Source of the DNA: DATJXG01 sp035500455
GTDB taxonomy: Bacteria; Acidobacteriota; Terriglobia; Terriglobales; Acidobacteriaceae
Direction of reading: 5' to 3'
Assembly (NCBI GenBank): GCA_035500455.1
Contig: DATJXG010000092.1
Coordinates: 1 to 27,521 of the forward strand
DNA: 27,521 bases
Of the stretch, positions 6,696 through 14,633 are shown in pieces (position 1 is the stretch's first letter; each line of letters begins with the position of its first letter). The notes beneath the pieces were generated by a model, which made no database searches, had not been told where the DNA came from, and was given only the letters and a program-made list of their open reading frames with translations. Both the position numbers and the translations under genes were made by a program.

Positions 6696-7793
6696 ATGCT
6701 TGCTGGGCAAGGTTTTATTGAGCTGCTTTCCAAGCTGGTCTTCGCCGGTTCGGACGAAGCTTTCCAGAGGCCGGCCGAACAGGTCGGGCCCTTACGCTCT
6801 GAGATGCAACAGCTTGCCGCTTTGTCTCCAGCGGAATGGAATGAGTTCGTAAAGCTGGCCGATTCGCACCACGTAACCATTCGCTCCCTGGCCGTACTGG
6901 AAAAGGCGGCCGTCGCTCACAGCTATTCCGAACTAGCCGGAAAATGCAGAGCGGTGTTGAACACGGAGCGCACTCGCATCCGCCACGCGATAACCAAATT
7001 GAAGAGTGTCTGCGAAGCCCTGGAATCGCAGGGATGCCCACTGGTGGTCATCAAATCTCTCGACCACTGGCCCGATCTCGGCTCCGATCTCGACCTTTAC
7101 ACCACCGTGGCCGAAGGCTGCGTGCAAAAACTGATGGCGAAGAAACTCGACGCCGCTCCAGTGGAACGAAGCTGGGGAGATCGCCTGGCCAACAAATGGA
7201 ACTTCAAGGTGCCCGGCCTGCCCGAACTGGTGGAGATTCACGTCCGCTACCTGGGGCAAACCGGGGAGCATAAGCGACTGGCGCGGCGCGTGGTTACGCG
7301 GCGGGTTGAGAAGATTCTCGACGAAATGTCGTTTTACGTTCCCGCGCCCGAAGAGCGCATCATGATCTCAACCCTGCAGCGGATGTACCGGCACTTCTAC
7401 TTCCGGCTCTGCGACATGCTTGACGTGGCGGCGCTGCTGCACGCCCGCGCCGTCGATTTCCAGGAACTGAAACAAACCGCGCAGGAGGGAGGAATCTGGC
7501 CCGGCGTTGCGGCGTTTCTTCTGCTGGTGGCCAAGTATGTCGAATCCTACGGGAGGCGCGTGGAGATTCCCCGTGCAATCCTGGCTGCGGCGCCGAAATG
7601 TGACATGTGGTTTGAGAACGGGTTTCTGCGGGTCTCCAAGATCTCAGCCGCGGGATTGTATGGCGCGCAATTGTTGAACGCCGGATTGCGCCATGACTTG
7701 CGGGCCTTTTTCCGGCTTCCGCTGCTGCCGCCGCTGGCCATTTCGGCGCTGCTGGCCTATCGGCTCACCGGCAGTGACAAGGGTGTGTGGTAG
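6696..7793 (+). CDS. Nucleotidyltransferase family protein (PF14907-like)
   Basis: The ATG at 6696 has GGAGG 8 bases upstream and is preferred over an in-frame TTG at 6660; it gives 365 aa. The key segment is PLVVIKSLDHWPDLGSDLDLYT (K120 to about 136). It matches the uncharacterised nucleotidyltransferase family in which a Lys-containing strand is followed by G-[SG]-D-x-D; here D131 and D133 would bind metal. Basic helical regions follow, and the C-terminus (FFRLPLLPPLAISALLAYRL) is hydrophobic and could lie in or on the membrane. Relatives appear in polysaccharide and in some lasso-peptide clusters; no asparagine synthetase, PqqD-like or protease gene is nearby, so the polysaccharide reading is favoured. 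It is divergent from the operon at 6430-3834 and converges on the VWA gene with a 10-base gap. Confidence 0.85.
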   Translation: MLAGQGFIELLSKLVFAGSDEAFQRPAEQVGPLRSEMQQLAALSPAEWNEFVKLADSHHVTIRSLAVLEKAAVAHSYSELAGKCRAVLNTERTRIRHAITKLKSVCEALESQGCPLVVIKSLDHWPDLGSDLDLYTTVAEGCVQKLMAKKLDAAPVERSWGDRLANKWNFKVPGLPELVEIHVRYLGQTGEHKRLARRVVTRRVEKILDEMSFYVPAPEERIMISTLQRMYRHFYFRLCDMLDVAALLHARAVDFQELKQTAQEGGIWPGVAAFLLLVAKYVESYGRRVEIPRAILAAAPKCDMWFENGFLRVSKISAAGLYGAQLLNAGLRHDLRAFFRLPLLPPLAISALLAYRLTGSDKGVW

Positions 7794-7803
7794 CCGCGTT
7801 CTT

Positions 7804-9024
7804 TCAGGGGTTGGTCGAACTCTGCGGAGCAGAAGGCACGGCTGGCGAATCCGTATTTGTTTCGTCCATTTCCTGGCCGCTGTAGTAGCCGGTCCGCGTG
7901 CGCACCTGCAATTTTCCCGTCGGGCCCATGGCCGCCACCTGAATGGTGTGGTACTTGCCGGGCACCCGGCGGGTTGATGGGCTGTAGCTGATCGTGTATT
8001 GGCTGCGAATGTCGTGAGCCAGAGTCTCGCTGATGGCGCCCGCATCCTGCGCGCTCGCCGGAAAGAAAGCCGTCCCCCCGGTCTCGCGCGCGATCGCTTC
8101 CAGCGTGCGGCGTGCTTCCAGTTGGTTCGGGTCGAGCAGCGCGATCACGTAGATGATCGGTCCATCCTTGCGCTGCAACTGTTGCATGGTCTGGCGAAGC
8201 GTTTCCTTGCTGGCATTATCGGCGCCGTCGGTGATCAAAAGCAGAATTTTCTTGTCCGTCTTGACGTTCCTCTCCAGGTGATTGGCGGAGGCGACCAGCG
8301 CGTCATAAATCGCCGTCGTGCCCCGGTCCCCGATCCGGTCCAGGGCCTGCCGCAACTTGGGGATGTCTGAAGTAAAGTCCTGGTCGAGGTAAGCGTCGTC
8401 GCTGAAGTTCACCACGAACACGCCGTCGCGCGGATTGCTCGCCTTCACCAGGTTGATGGCGGCCTGGTTGACGCTGGCCCGCAGCATGCGCATGGAGCCG
8501 GAGTTGTCGATCAGAATTCCCAGGGCAACCGGAACATTTTCCGTGCGGAACGATCGAATTTTCTGCGCCTGGCCGTCCTCGTAAATGGTGAATGCGCTCT
8601 TATCCAGCCCGGTGACGGGGCGATTGTCAGCGTCAACCACGGTGGCGTGCAGCACAACCTCTTCGGCCTGGGCCTTGAATACGAAAGCTCCCGGAGCGGT
8701 GCCGGTATCCGGCGAAGAGTTCTGAGGAGACGGCGCCGAGCCCGATTGCCCCGGACCTGATTGCGTCGAACCTGCTTGCCCGGATGCTGGTTGCGTAGAA
8801 CCCGGTTGTGTGGAGGCTGGCGGCGCGGAGCCTGGCTGCGCCGAATTGGCTGGAGGAGAACTCGACGGAACAGTGCCCGGGGTCGAATTCTGTTGAGGGG
8901 CTGCCGATTGGCTTGATGGCTGGCTCGGGTCGACCGGCTGAATCGATGGCGATGCAGGCGAAGAATTCTGCGCCGCGGCAAACGAGGCCAGGGCAAGAAC
9001 AACCAGGAAGCGAATCGCATTCAT
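7804..9024 (-). CDS. Exported VWA-domain protein (VWFA-related acidobacterial type)
   Basis: The start at 9024 gives a signal peptide (MNAIRFLVVLALASFAAAQ), although no strong ribosome site is visible; an in-frame start at 9108 adds 28 residues without signal character. Residues 20-110 are a low-complexity Ser/Pro/Gln/Gly linker with repeats of the QPGS and GQSGS type. A short beta domain follows (VVLHATVVDADNRPVTGL, about 123-140), then a VWA domain with a complete MIDAS: D173-x-S175-x-S177, T236 or T237, and D266 in LLITDGADN. Metal-dependent protein binding is therefore plausible. This layout is characteristic of the VWFA-related acidobacterial family, which is exported and of unknown function. 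The next gene upstream on the same strand, the phospholipase, ends 129 bases away. Confidence 0.92.
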   Translation of the reverse strand: MNAIRFLVVLALASFAAAQNSSPASPSIQPVDPSQPSSQSAAPQQNSTPGTVPSSSPPANSAQPGSAPPASTQPGSTQPASGQAGSTQSGPGQSGSAPSPQNSSPDTGTAPGAFVFKAQAEEVVLHATVVDADNRPVTGLDKSAFTIYEDGQAQKIRSFRTENVPVALGILIDNSGSMRMLRASVNQAAINLVKASNPRDGVFVVNFSDDAYLDQDFTSDIPKLRQALDRIGDRGTTAIYDALVASANHLERNVKTDKKILLLITDGADNASKETLRQTMQQLQRKDGPIIYVIALLDPNQLEARRTLEAIARETGGTAFFPASAQDAGAISETLAHDIRSQYTISYSPSTRRVPGKYHTIQVAAMGPTGKLQVRTRTGYYSGQEMDETNTDSPAVPSAPQSSTNP

Positions 9025-9153
9025 CCGGAACCAATGAAAACGGCCGTCACGCTGCCGCCCGCTAAGATTCGCCCGCTGCGCCGGTTTGTGTATGCCTGAG
9101 AACATCAATCGTGAACTCCAGGAAAAGCTCCTTGATTCGGCCGACCGCGCCGG

Positions 9154-10914
9154 TCAACTGGTCGGCGGAGTCAGCGTGCATTGTCCCGCCATATTTTGCG
9201 CCGGCGGATTGGGCGCCTTGGCCCACGGTTCATTCACGAAGTCGAAGAACTCGCTCATATCGGGCTGCGCGGCGTCGCGCTTGGTGAGCGCAGCGAGATT
9301 GAAACGGGTCTCAATGAATTTCAGGATCGCCGTGTAATCGCGCACCTGGTGAGAGACAAAATTCTTCTTGGAAAATGGCGAGATTACGATCATCGGCACG
9401 CGAAAGCCGGTGTAAGTAAAGTCGCACGTTCCCCCGCCAACCGTCCCGGTCGAGTCGCAAATGTCGCCTGGAATGAGGTCTTTCGGCTTGATTCCGTCAG
9501 GGCTGGGCATGGGCTGTGGCGGAACGTGATCATAAAATCCGCCGCCTTCGTCGTAGGTGAAGAACACCACCGAATCTTTCCAACTGGGGCCGGTCATGAC
9601 GGAGTTGATCAGCCCGGCTGCGAAGTTCGCTCCTGACTGCAGATTGGCCGGCGAAGAGATGTCGTAGTCGGAAGGATGCTCATCCAGTCCGGCAAACGAT
9701 GGCGGTTCGATCAGCGCCACCTGGGGCAGTGTGCCGTTCTGCGCGTCCGCCGTGAACTGCGAGACGGGGACGATATTCTGCACCAGGGTCGGAGTGGCAG
9801 CGATGGTTTGCCCGTAGGTGAACTGGCTGATGTAGCTGTAGTTGTACAGGCAGTCGGACGTGGGGTCCGATTCGCACGAGGTATTCTGCGGATCGACGTA
9901 AATTTTCCAGCTGATCCCCGCGTTCTGCAATTCTTCAAAGATAATCGGCGCCGTAAGCTGGGTCTCCGGGGGCGCGATGGGATGTACGAGTCCCTGCGAA
10001 GTGGCCGCCAGCAGATACATCCGGTTCAGTTGTGTGCGGTCCATGACCGGCGAGAACCAACGGTCGGAAGTGCCGAAGTTTGACGCCATGAAGTAGTAGT
10101 AATTCAGGTCGTCGCCGGTGAAGTAGCCCATGGCGCGGAGGCCATTGGTGTCCATCAGATTCGGCGATTGCTGGCGGGCATCGTCGGCGGCGGTCACGGC
10201 GAATCCGTTCATCGTGGCGGCGCTGTTTCCCGCCGGATCGGCAAGGTCCCAATCACGGTGGCTCTCGTTCCAGAAGGGACTGGGATTTTCCTGGCACACC
10301 GACTGCATATGGTAAGAGGTAACCAGATTGTTGGGATCGGGCTGGCAAAATTGCGATGCCGGAAACGGCTGCGCAGGATCGCAGCCCGGAATCGCCGGCG
10401 CCGGCCCCTGCAGCGGCGCTGTGCCGCTGGTGGGATTGAATTGCGGCAGGCCGTCGAATTGCTGGTCCGGGTAGCCGTTGTCCTTCCAGTACTGGCGCAA
10501 CGCGCCGAAGTAGTGGTCAAAGGAGCGGTTTTCCTGCAGAAATACCACGATGTGATTGATGGTTTGCAGGGTGGCTCCGAACGTTGCAGTAACTGAACTG
10601 GACTCTGTTGCGGTCACGCTGCAATCGGTGTTTCCCGAGCACGATCCTCCCCAACCCGCGAAGGTGAAGGTGCTGTCAGGCGTGGCGGTGAGAGTGACCT
10701 GCGTATCGGCGGAAAAATTTGCGCGACACACCGTTGGGCAATTGATTCCGGCCGGAGTGCTGGTAACGGTTCCTGTACCTGATCCCGCCAATGTGACTGA
10801 AACCTCGGCTGGGCCGGAGCCCGCCACCGGTCCCACGAGCCCTCGGCAACCCGCCATCAAACCAATGCTTGCAATCGCGATCAAGTGGCTGAAACGGCGA
10901 AAGCGAGCCATCAT
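9154..10914 (-). CDS. Phospholipase C / acid phosphatase family lipoprotein with InlB-type repeat
   Basis: This 586-aa protein opens with a lipobox (IGLMAGC, Cys23), so it should be lipidated. Residues 35-112 form a divergent InlB-B-like repeat (GTVTSTPAGINCP ... FAGWGGSCSG ... SSSVTATF) with four Cys. The phosphoesterase domain follows, with the hallmark ENRSFDHYFG (from Glu128), DEGGGFYDHVPP, RVPMIVISPFSK and SHQVRDYTAILKFIE. Families with these motifs (phospholipase C PlcC/PlcN type and AcpA-type acid phosphatases) hydrolyse phosphate esters outside the cytoplasm. A role in phosphate scavenging from lipids or organic phosphate is inferred. Two ATG codons in tandem (10914, 10911) make the first residue uncertain. 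A CTTCGTG-type inverted repeat lies upstream. Confidence 0.93.
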   Translation of the reverse strand: MMARFRRFSHLIAIASIGLMAGCRGLVGPVAGSGPAEVSVTLAGSGTGTVTSTPAGINCPTVCRANFSADTQVTLTATPDSTFTFAGWGGSCSGNTDCSVTATESSSVTATFGATLQTINHIVVFLQENRSFDHYFGALRQYWKDNGYPDQQFDGLPQFNPTSGTAPLQGPAPAIPGCDPAQPFPASQFCQPDPNNLVTSYHMQSVCQENPSPFWNESHRDWDLADPAGNSAATMNGFAVTAADDARQQSPNLMDTNGLRAMGYFTGDDLNYYYFMASNFGTSDRWFSPVMDRTQLNRMYLLAATSQGLVHPIAPPETQLTAPIIFEELQNAGISWKIYVDPQNTSCESDPTSDCLYNYSYISQFTYGQTIAATPTLVQNIVPVSQFTADAQNGTLPQVALIEPPSFAGLDEHPSDYDISSPANLQSGANFAAGLINSVMTGPSWKDSVVFFTYDEGGGFYDHVPPQPMPSPDGIKPKDLIPGDICDSTGTVGGGTCDFTYTGFRVPMIVISPFSKKNFVSHQVRDYTAILKFIETRFNLAALTKRDAAQPDMSEFFDFVNEPWAKAPNPPAQNMAGQCTLTPPTS

Positions 10915-11256
10915 TTAGGTGAATGCTCCTTCCCCACGGCGCGCTTGGATGAGCCAGAAGGGCGGGGAGTTGCCGGTTGCAGGGATCAGGGAGACCCCCA
11001 GGCGCTGGCCGTCCGGGCAAACTCCCGGAGGCTCAACGCGATGGCTTGATCGGGCGCTTTCGCAGATCGTGCTTCCATTTCCGTGGTGAAGCGTCCTTCC
11101 TTACGTGAACCTTCATCCTTCGTGAACCTTTTTCCTTGGTGAACCTCCGTGCACCCTTCGTGTCCTTTCGTGGTTTGGGGGTTGCATCTGCAAGCAGCTA
11201 AAGCAAGCACGAAGGACACGAAGGGCTGCACGAAGGTTCACCAAGGCCTTGAGCGC
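10915..11256. other. Intergenic region dominated by an inverted repeat
   Basis: These 342 bases lie between the start of the phospholipase gene and the stop of the channel gene, both on the minus strand. The first 150 bases show nothing recognisable. From about 11088 the sequence is built of CTTCGTG/CTTGGTG-type words that form the inverted repeat listed separately. No gene is supported. Confidence 0.6.
11134..11247. repeat. CTTCGTG-word inverted repeat, copy 1
   Basis: The left arm (11134-11174: CCTTGGTGAACCTCCGTG, then CACCCTTCGTGTCC and onward) is almost the reverse complement of the right arm (11205-11247, ending CGAAGGTTCACCAAGG). The arms are about 42 bases with a few mismatches, around a 30-base loop that contains the small stem TTGC-ATCT-GCAA. 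Related half-words (TTACGTGAACC, CTTCGTGAACC) continue leftward to about 11090. A second element with the same words lies at 20352-20453. It could act as a transcript-end hairpin or be a dispersed repeat. Confidence 0.8.
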
Positions 11257-12147
11257 TTACGATGCCGCCGGAGGCGCCTCCAACTCCACGTATTCAGGAT
11301 CCTGCACGGCGTTCATCACGTGCCCGTATTTGATGAGCGCCACAAACACAATTCCGCCGCACGCATTTCCTAAAGTGGCCCAGAAGAGAAATTGCGTGAA
11401 CTGCTGAAACGTGATCCCCTGGTGCGCCAGGTAGCCGGCCAGAACCTCCGTGGTTCCAACCACGCAGTGGGGAAGATGGCAGATGCCGATGGTGCCGGTA
11501 ATAAGCGCCACAATCGCGATCTGCCCCATGGAATCCCGCCCGGCGGTCACCAGCCAGGAAAGCAGGCCCATCATCCAGCCGGCGAGAATTGCGCTTACGA
11601 AGATGACCCACCCGGAATGTGCCACCAGATTGCGCGCCATATAGCCCAGGCTCCACGGTTGAACCACATTCAGGGGCGGGCCGATGACGGTAATGACCTT
11701 GGCAAATGCCGCGCAACCCGCCAGATTCGAGAGGTAAACAATGCACCACAGCCGTGCCAGGGCAAGCAGAGAAGCATCCCCATGCAACACCGGATAGACG
11801 GAGCGGGTGGTGTGCTCGGTGAACAGTTCCGAACGCCCCATGATCACCAGGATGTATCCCACTGCGTAGGAGGCGGCCAACAGAAGCTCACGGGCCGGGG
11901 TCGAAAGATCTTGCGACCAACTGAGAACCACCGCCATCACCAGCGCGCTGAAACTCACGTCGAGGCCCGCCGACAAGCCGGAGATGAGCAATCCCAGAGT
12001 TGGGCGCCCCAATTCCCGCATCCCCTCGTTTATTTCCTGTTCCAGAATCCGACGATAGGATTTTTGCGCTTCGTCGTTTCTCTGCGGCTTGATCGCCGCC
12101 AATACCCGAGCGATGGTTTTTGCTTCCGGGGTGGTTTTTTGCGCCAT
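11257..12147 (-). CDS. Formate/nitrite transporter family channel (YfdC-like)
   Basis: This 296-aa protein has about six hydrophobic helices and the FNT family signatures: GRSELFTEHT (family G-x-E-L-F-T), and the second half-site ICHLPHCVVGTTEVLAG, which carries the pore histidine region. FNT proteins are pentameric channels for small monovalent anions such as formate, nitrite, lactate or hydrosulfide. The N-terminal ~45 cytoplasmic residues (basic, Glu-rich) are longer than in FocA and fit the YfdC-like branch, whose substrate is not settled. A strong AGGAGG lies 5 bases before the ATG. No formate or nitrite enzyme gene is adjacent, so the substrate cannot be assigned. The stop codon lies 10 bases from a dispersed inverted repeat. 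Confidence 0.92.
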   Translation of the reverse strand: MAQKTTPEAKTIARVLAAIKPQRNDEAQKSYRRILEQEINEGMRELGRPTLGLLISGLSAGLDVSFSALVMAVVLSWSQDLSTPARELLLAASYAVGYILVIMGRSELFTEHTTRSVYPVLHGDASLLALARLWCIVYLSNLAGCAAFAKVITVIGPPLNVVQPWSLGYMARNLVAHSGWVIFVSAILAGWMMGLLSWLVTAGRDSMGQIAIVALITGTIGICHLPHCVVGTTEVLAGYLAHQGITFQQFTQFLFWATLGNACGGIVFVALIKYGHVMNAVQDPEYVELEAPPAAS

Positions 12148-12488
12148 TTACGCCTCCTGATTGGAGGTCCGCGGTGCATATTGCAGGCATGAATCTGGTT
12201 GCGGACATTTCCACGCGCCGCATTGGATGCCGGCAGTTCACCGGGCGTCGGAGCCGCATCTAACACTTAAGAGTTGGTCGCAATCGCGGCCGCTGAATCG
12301 ACCCAGAAGTGTAAACATGTCAGCCCCAAGGGAGATTCTGCATCCTTCCAGAAGTGGAATGGCGCCGCAAGTAATTGCCGGGCTTTGGTTTCCGCGAATC
12401 GAATCGCCTGGCACCCGAGTTGCATCTTCGCCCGTAAGACCAGTGGCCGCTGGGAAGTCTTCGCGAGTAAAAAGCAGTGGAGGGGTGA
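12148..12488. other. Divergent intergenic region without visible gene
   Basis: These 341 bases separate the channel gene (start 12147, minus) from a small plus-strand gene (start 12489). Only the two ribosome binding sites are clear: AGGAGG for the channel and GGAGGGG (12479-12485) for the small gene. Short open frames here lack start-site support and show no recognisable protein. Confidence 0.5.
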
Positions 12489-12680
12489 ATGAGTCTGGAG
12501 AAAAAAGAAGATTGGCGTGAGCTATGCAGAGCGGCCTCGCAGGAGCGCGATCCTTCGAGACTGCTGGAACTAGTCGATCAACTGAATGAAACGCTCGACG
12601 CGCGCGAGGCTGCCCGCTCAAATGCCTCTATGGACGCGTCGAGGGCGAGTGAACCGCCTACGGCTCCAGAACTAGAGTAG
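12489..12680 (+). CDS. Small conserved acidobacterial protein, 63 aa
   Basis: GGAGGGG lies just upstream of the ATG. The protein starts MSLEKKEDWRELCRAASQ and continues with RDPSRLLELVDQLNETL, a short helical unit of the pattern W-R-x-[LI]-C-x-x-x-x-x-E-x-D-P-x-x-[LF]-x-x-L-V-x-x-[IL]-N. I recognise this as recurring in very small acidobacterial proteins. It is acidic, highly charged and lacks a signal peptide, so it is cytosolic and may be a helical adaptor. The last ~20 residues look disordered. Its neighbour at 12929 is another small helical protein with a similar length and the pattern W-x-x-L-Y-x-x-A. Function unknown. Confidence 0.75.
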   Translation: MSLEKKEDWRELCRAASQERDPSRLLELVDQLNETLDAREAARSNASMDASRASEPPTAPELE

Positions 12681-12928
12681 GATTTCTCTACGCTGCCGCC
12701 GTCAGGAAAATATCTCTTCAAATTCTGTGCATAACCCGCGGTTGCTGAAGCGGCCTTACATTGTTCACTGTATTGTCCGTTGGCCCATATCGTAGTGTAC
12801 TGGGGCTGTAGTTTACGTCCGGTGGTGAGTTTATGCAGGCTGCGCGGGGTGTAGTCCCAGCCCACGCGTGAAGCGTTGCTTCCACGCAGTGTCCCCGCAC
12901 TCCTGTAACCGCTTTTCGAGGAATTTTC

Positions 12929-13156
12929 ATGAGCACCGTCCCACTTCGTTCTGCCGCCCCATGGCACACGTTGTATCTGGCGGCATTATTCGAGCCTAAT
13001 CGTGATCGGCTGCAGACCCGGATCAGCGAGGCGGAGAGAGCCTTGCTGGTGCGCGAACGCGAGCTGTTTGGAGTCCGCCTCTCCAGCGAGCATCAGGCCA
13101 TCAATAATGCCTTGAACGCGCTGCACGCCCTTCGCGATTGCCTCGGCTTGAGGTGA
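12929..13156 (+). CDS. Small conserved acidobacterial protein, 75 aa
   Basis: GAGGA (12918-12922) lies 6 bases before the ATG. The protein contains PWHTLYLAALFEPNRDRLQ followed by RISEAERALLVRERELF and ends in INNALNALHALRDCLGLR; it is predicted to be all helical and cytosolic. The order W-x-x-L-Y-x-A-[LA]-x-E, E-A-E-x-A-L-x-x-R, then A-L-x-A-L-x-x-L-R is familiar to me from short, frequently duplicated acidobacterial proteins of unknown role. The 248-base gap upstream has no convincing promoter. A weak 6-bp stem (CCCAAG 13174-13179 with CTTGGG 13190-13195) follows the stop codon. Confidence is good that it is coding and nil for a specific function. Confidence 0.78.
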   Translation: MSTVPLRSAAPWHTLYLAALFEPNRDRLQTRISEAERALLVRERELFGVRLSSEHQAINNALNALHALRDCLGLR

Positions 13157-13380
13157 GAAGTTTTTCTCGCCGACCCAAGGTGCCGTAAGCTTGGGCCTTC
13201 GACCGCTGTGTGGCGAGCTCGCCAGAGTTCGCCAGGTTGGTGCGGACCGCCTCCTCCGTAAGTTTGAAGTAGCAGACCACCCCGCGCCCGTCCCGCTCAT
13301 CTTTCCTGGGTTGGCGAATCCCACTCCTTCTGGCTCGCCGTGAACCGGTGATCGGCAATGAGTGTGGCGAGGGGTTCCAC

Positions 13381-14262
13381 TTGCTCCGAGAAAGCAGTTT
13401 CGCGCGGATTGCGTGTCAGGCAGCCCTGTTTGCCTTGGTGCTCGGTGCCACAGGCGCGAAGGCCAATGCGCAGGCGGGTGGTTTGACCGCCAACCAACTG
13501 GCGCGCAAGGTGGTCATGAACGAGGTTCGCGCTGAATCTCAGGATCACAGTCATTGGGCCTTCCGGCTGGAAACGAAAACTCGGCATGAGCAGTCGGAAG
13601 TGTATGAAGTCGTCGAGACCAACGAGGGCGACCTGAAACTTCCCATCCTGCGAGATGACAAGCCGCTCTCGGCAAACGAGAAGCGGCAAGCAGACCGGCG
13701 CTTCCGGAGGTCGGTTGACGATCCCGAGTCGCTTCGTAAAGAACGCAAAGACAACGCCGAGGATTCGGACCGCAGCCAGCGTTTGCTCAAGATGCTGCCT
13801 GACGCATTTGAGTTCACCTACGGCGAGAAACACGGCGATCTGGTCGAACTGCACTTCACCCCGAACCCACATTTTCATCCTCCCTCGCACGAAGCTGAGG
13901 TATTCCATGCCATGGAAGGAAATTTGTGGGTTGACCAGGCACAATCGAGACTGGCGGAACTCTCCGGCCGTCTGATCCATGAAGTGAAATTTGGATGGGG
14001 CGTGCTTGGACACCTGGACAAAGGCGGCGAGTTCCGGGTGAAGCAGGCCGAGGTCGCGCCGGGCTATTGGGAGATGGTGCTGCTCTACGTGAACATGCGT
14101 GGCAAGGCTCTGTTCTTCAAAACTATAGGAGTGCAGGAGAATAAACTTCGGCGGGACTTTCACCAGGTGCCCGACAACCTGACCCTTGCCCAGGCAGCGG
14201 ATATCCTGCGGCAACAGGCCGCGCGCATCAGCGGCGGCGCAGGCGGCAAAAGTGGCGATTAG
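13381..14262 (+). CDS. Exported LolA-fold-like protein of unknown function
   Basis: I set the start at a TTG (13381) because GAGGGG (13369-13374) lies 6 bases upstream and the product then begins with a compact signal peptide (LLRESSFARIACQAALFALV ... ANAQ). A GTG at 13348 in the same frame has no ribosome site. The mature protein (about 265 residues) contains LTANQLARKVVMNEV, a charged linker, LPDAFEFTYGEKHGDLVELHF, FHAMEGNLWVDQAQSRLAEL and GHLDKGGEFRVKQAEV. This succession of long strands with basic turns resembles the LolA/LppX lipoprotein-carrier fold. A family with this order of segments recurs in acidobacteria in my recollection, with no assigned role. Lipid or lipoprotein handling in the periplasm is inference only. 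Confidence 0.8.
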   Translation: MLRESSFARIACQAALFALVLGATGAKANAQAGGLTANQLARKVVMNEVRAESQDHSHWAFRLETKTRHEQSEVYEVVETNEGDLKLPILRDDKPLSANEKRQADRRFRRSVDDPESLRKERKDNAEDSDRSQRLLKMLPDAFEFTYGEKHGDLVELHFTPNPHFHPPSHEAEVFHAMEGNLWVDQAQSRLAELSGRLIHEVKFGWGVLGHLDKGGEFRVKQAEVAPGYWEMVLLYVNMRGKALFFKTIGVQENKLRRDFHQVPDNLTLAQAADILRQQAARISGGAGGKSGD

Positions 14263-14294
14263 TTTTGCGCCCGGTTTGCGTGTGGGCCGGGCGG

Positions 14295-14459
14295 CTACGG
14301 CATCTCAATCAGTTGCCGCAGGTCCTGCTTTTTCTCTTCAGGTGGCACGCCGCCATCATCGAACAGCAGGCGGGCGGTCACTCGCAGAGCGTCGATTTCT
14401 TTTCTCAGCTTGAGGATTTCCATTTCCTTCAGACGAAGCACTTCCATCGGTGTCTTCAT
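14295..14459 (-). CDS. Small coiled-coil protein, 54 aa
   Basis: On the minus strand an ATG at 14459 with AAGGA 8 bases upstream opens a 54-codon frame ending at TAG (14295-14297). The product starts MKTPMEVLRLKEMEILKLRK and continues EIDALRVTARLLFDDGG, ending in VPPEEKKQDLRQLIEMP. The first 35 residues have heptad-like Leu/Ile spacing (L8, L10, I15, L16, L18, I22, L25) and should form a helix or coiled coil. Short proteins opening with MKTPMEVLR are familiar to me in acidobacterial genomes. A pair of AGTACT boxes 21 bases apart lies 63-90 bases upstream of the start. Function unknown; possibly a small adaptor. Confidence 0.75.
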   Translation of the reverse strand: MKTPMEVLRLKEMEILKLRKEIDALRVTARLLFDDGGVPPEEKKQDLRQLIEMP

Positions 14460-14521
14460 GACACGTCCTTAAGGGAGTATGGCGCCCGGGGACGGCGATG
14501 GAGGAATTCTATTCCTCTACT

Positions 14522-14548
14522 AGTACTCTGGAATATCACCAAAGTACT
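14522..14548. promoter_or_regulatory. Paired AGTACT palindromes upstream of the 54-aa gene
   Basis: AGTACT occurs at 14522-14527 and 14543-14548, with centres 21 bases apart, that is two helical turns, so a dimeric regulator could bind both on one DNA face. The region lies 63-90 bases upstream of the small minus-strand gene. No convincing -35/-10 pair was found. The regulator is unknown. Confidence 0.35.
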
Positions 14549-14601
14549 GTGTTGGTAATACCTCGGCCAAAATTACCCAGCCTGCGGTCAGGAATGTCCT
14601 A

Positions 14602-14633
14602 TCAGCGATGACCCAAATCAGCGATGACCCAAA
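14602..14633. repeat. Exact 16-base tandem duplication at the rlmH stop codon
   Basis: TCAGCGATGACCCAAA occurs at 14602-14617 and again at 14618-14633. The second copy encodes the last residues and stop codon of rlmH (minus strand), so the duplication places a second copy of the stop-codon region directly downstream. Confidence 0.95.

Noticed and set aside
6431..6880. N-terminal extension of the pyrophosphorylase-like gene
   Set aside because: The frame is open, but the sequence is Ser/Arg-rich, overlaps the divergent gene, and the GTG at 6430 has an excellent ribosome site.
14267..14292. GCCCGG...CCGGGC stem after the LolA-like gene as terminator
   Set aside because: It is only 6 bp with a 12-nt loop and no T-tract on either strand; too weak to annotate.
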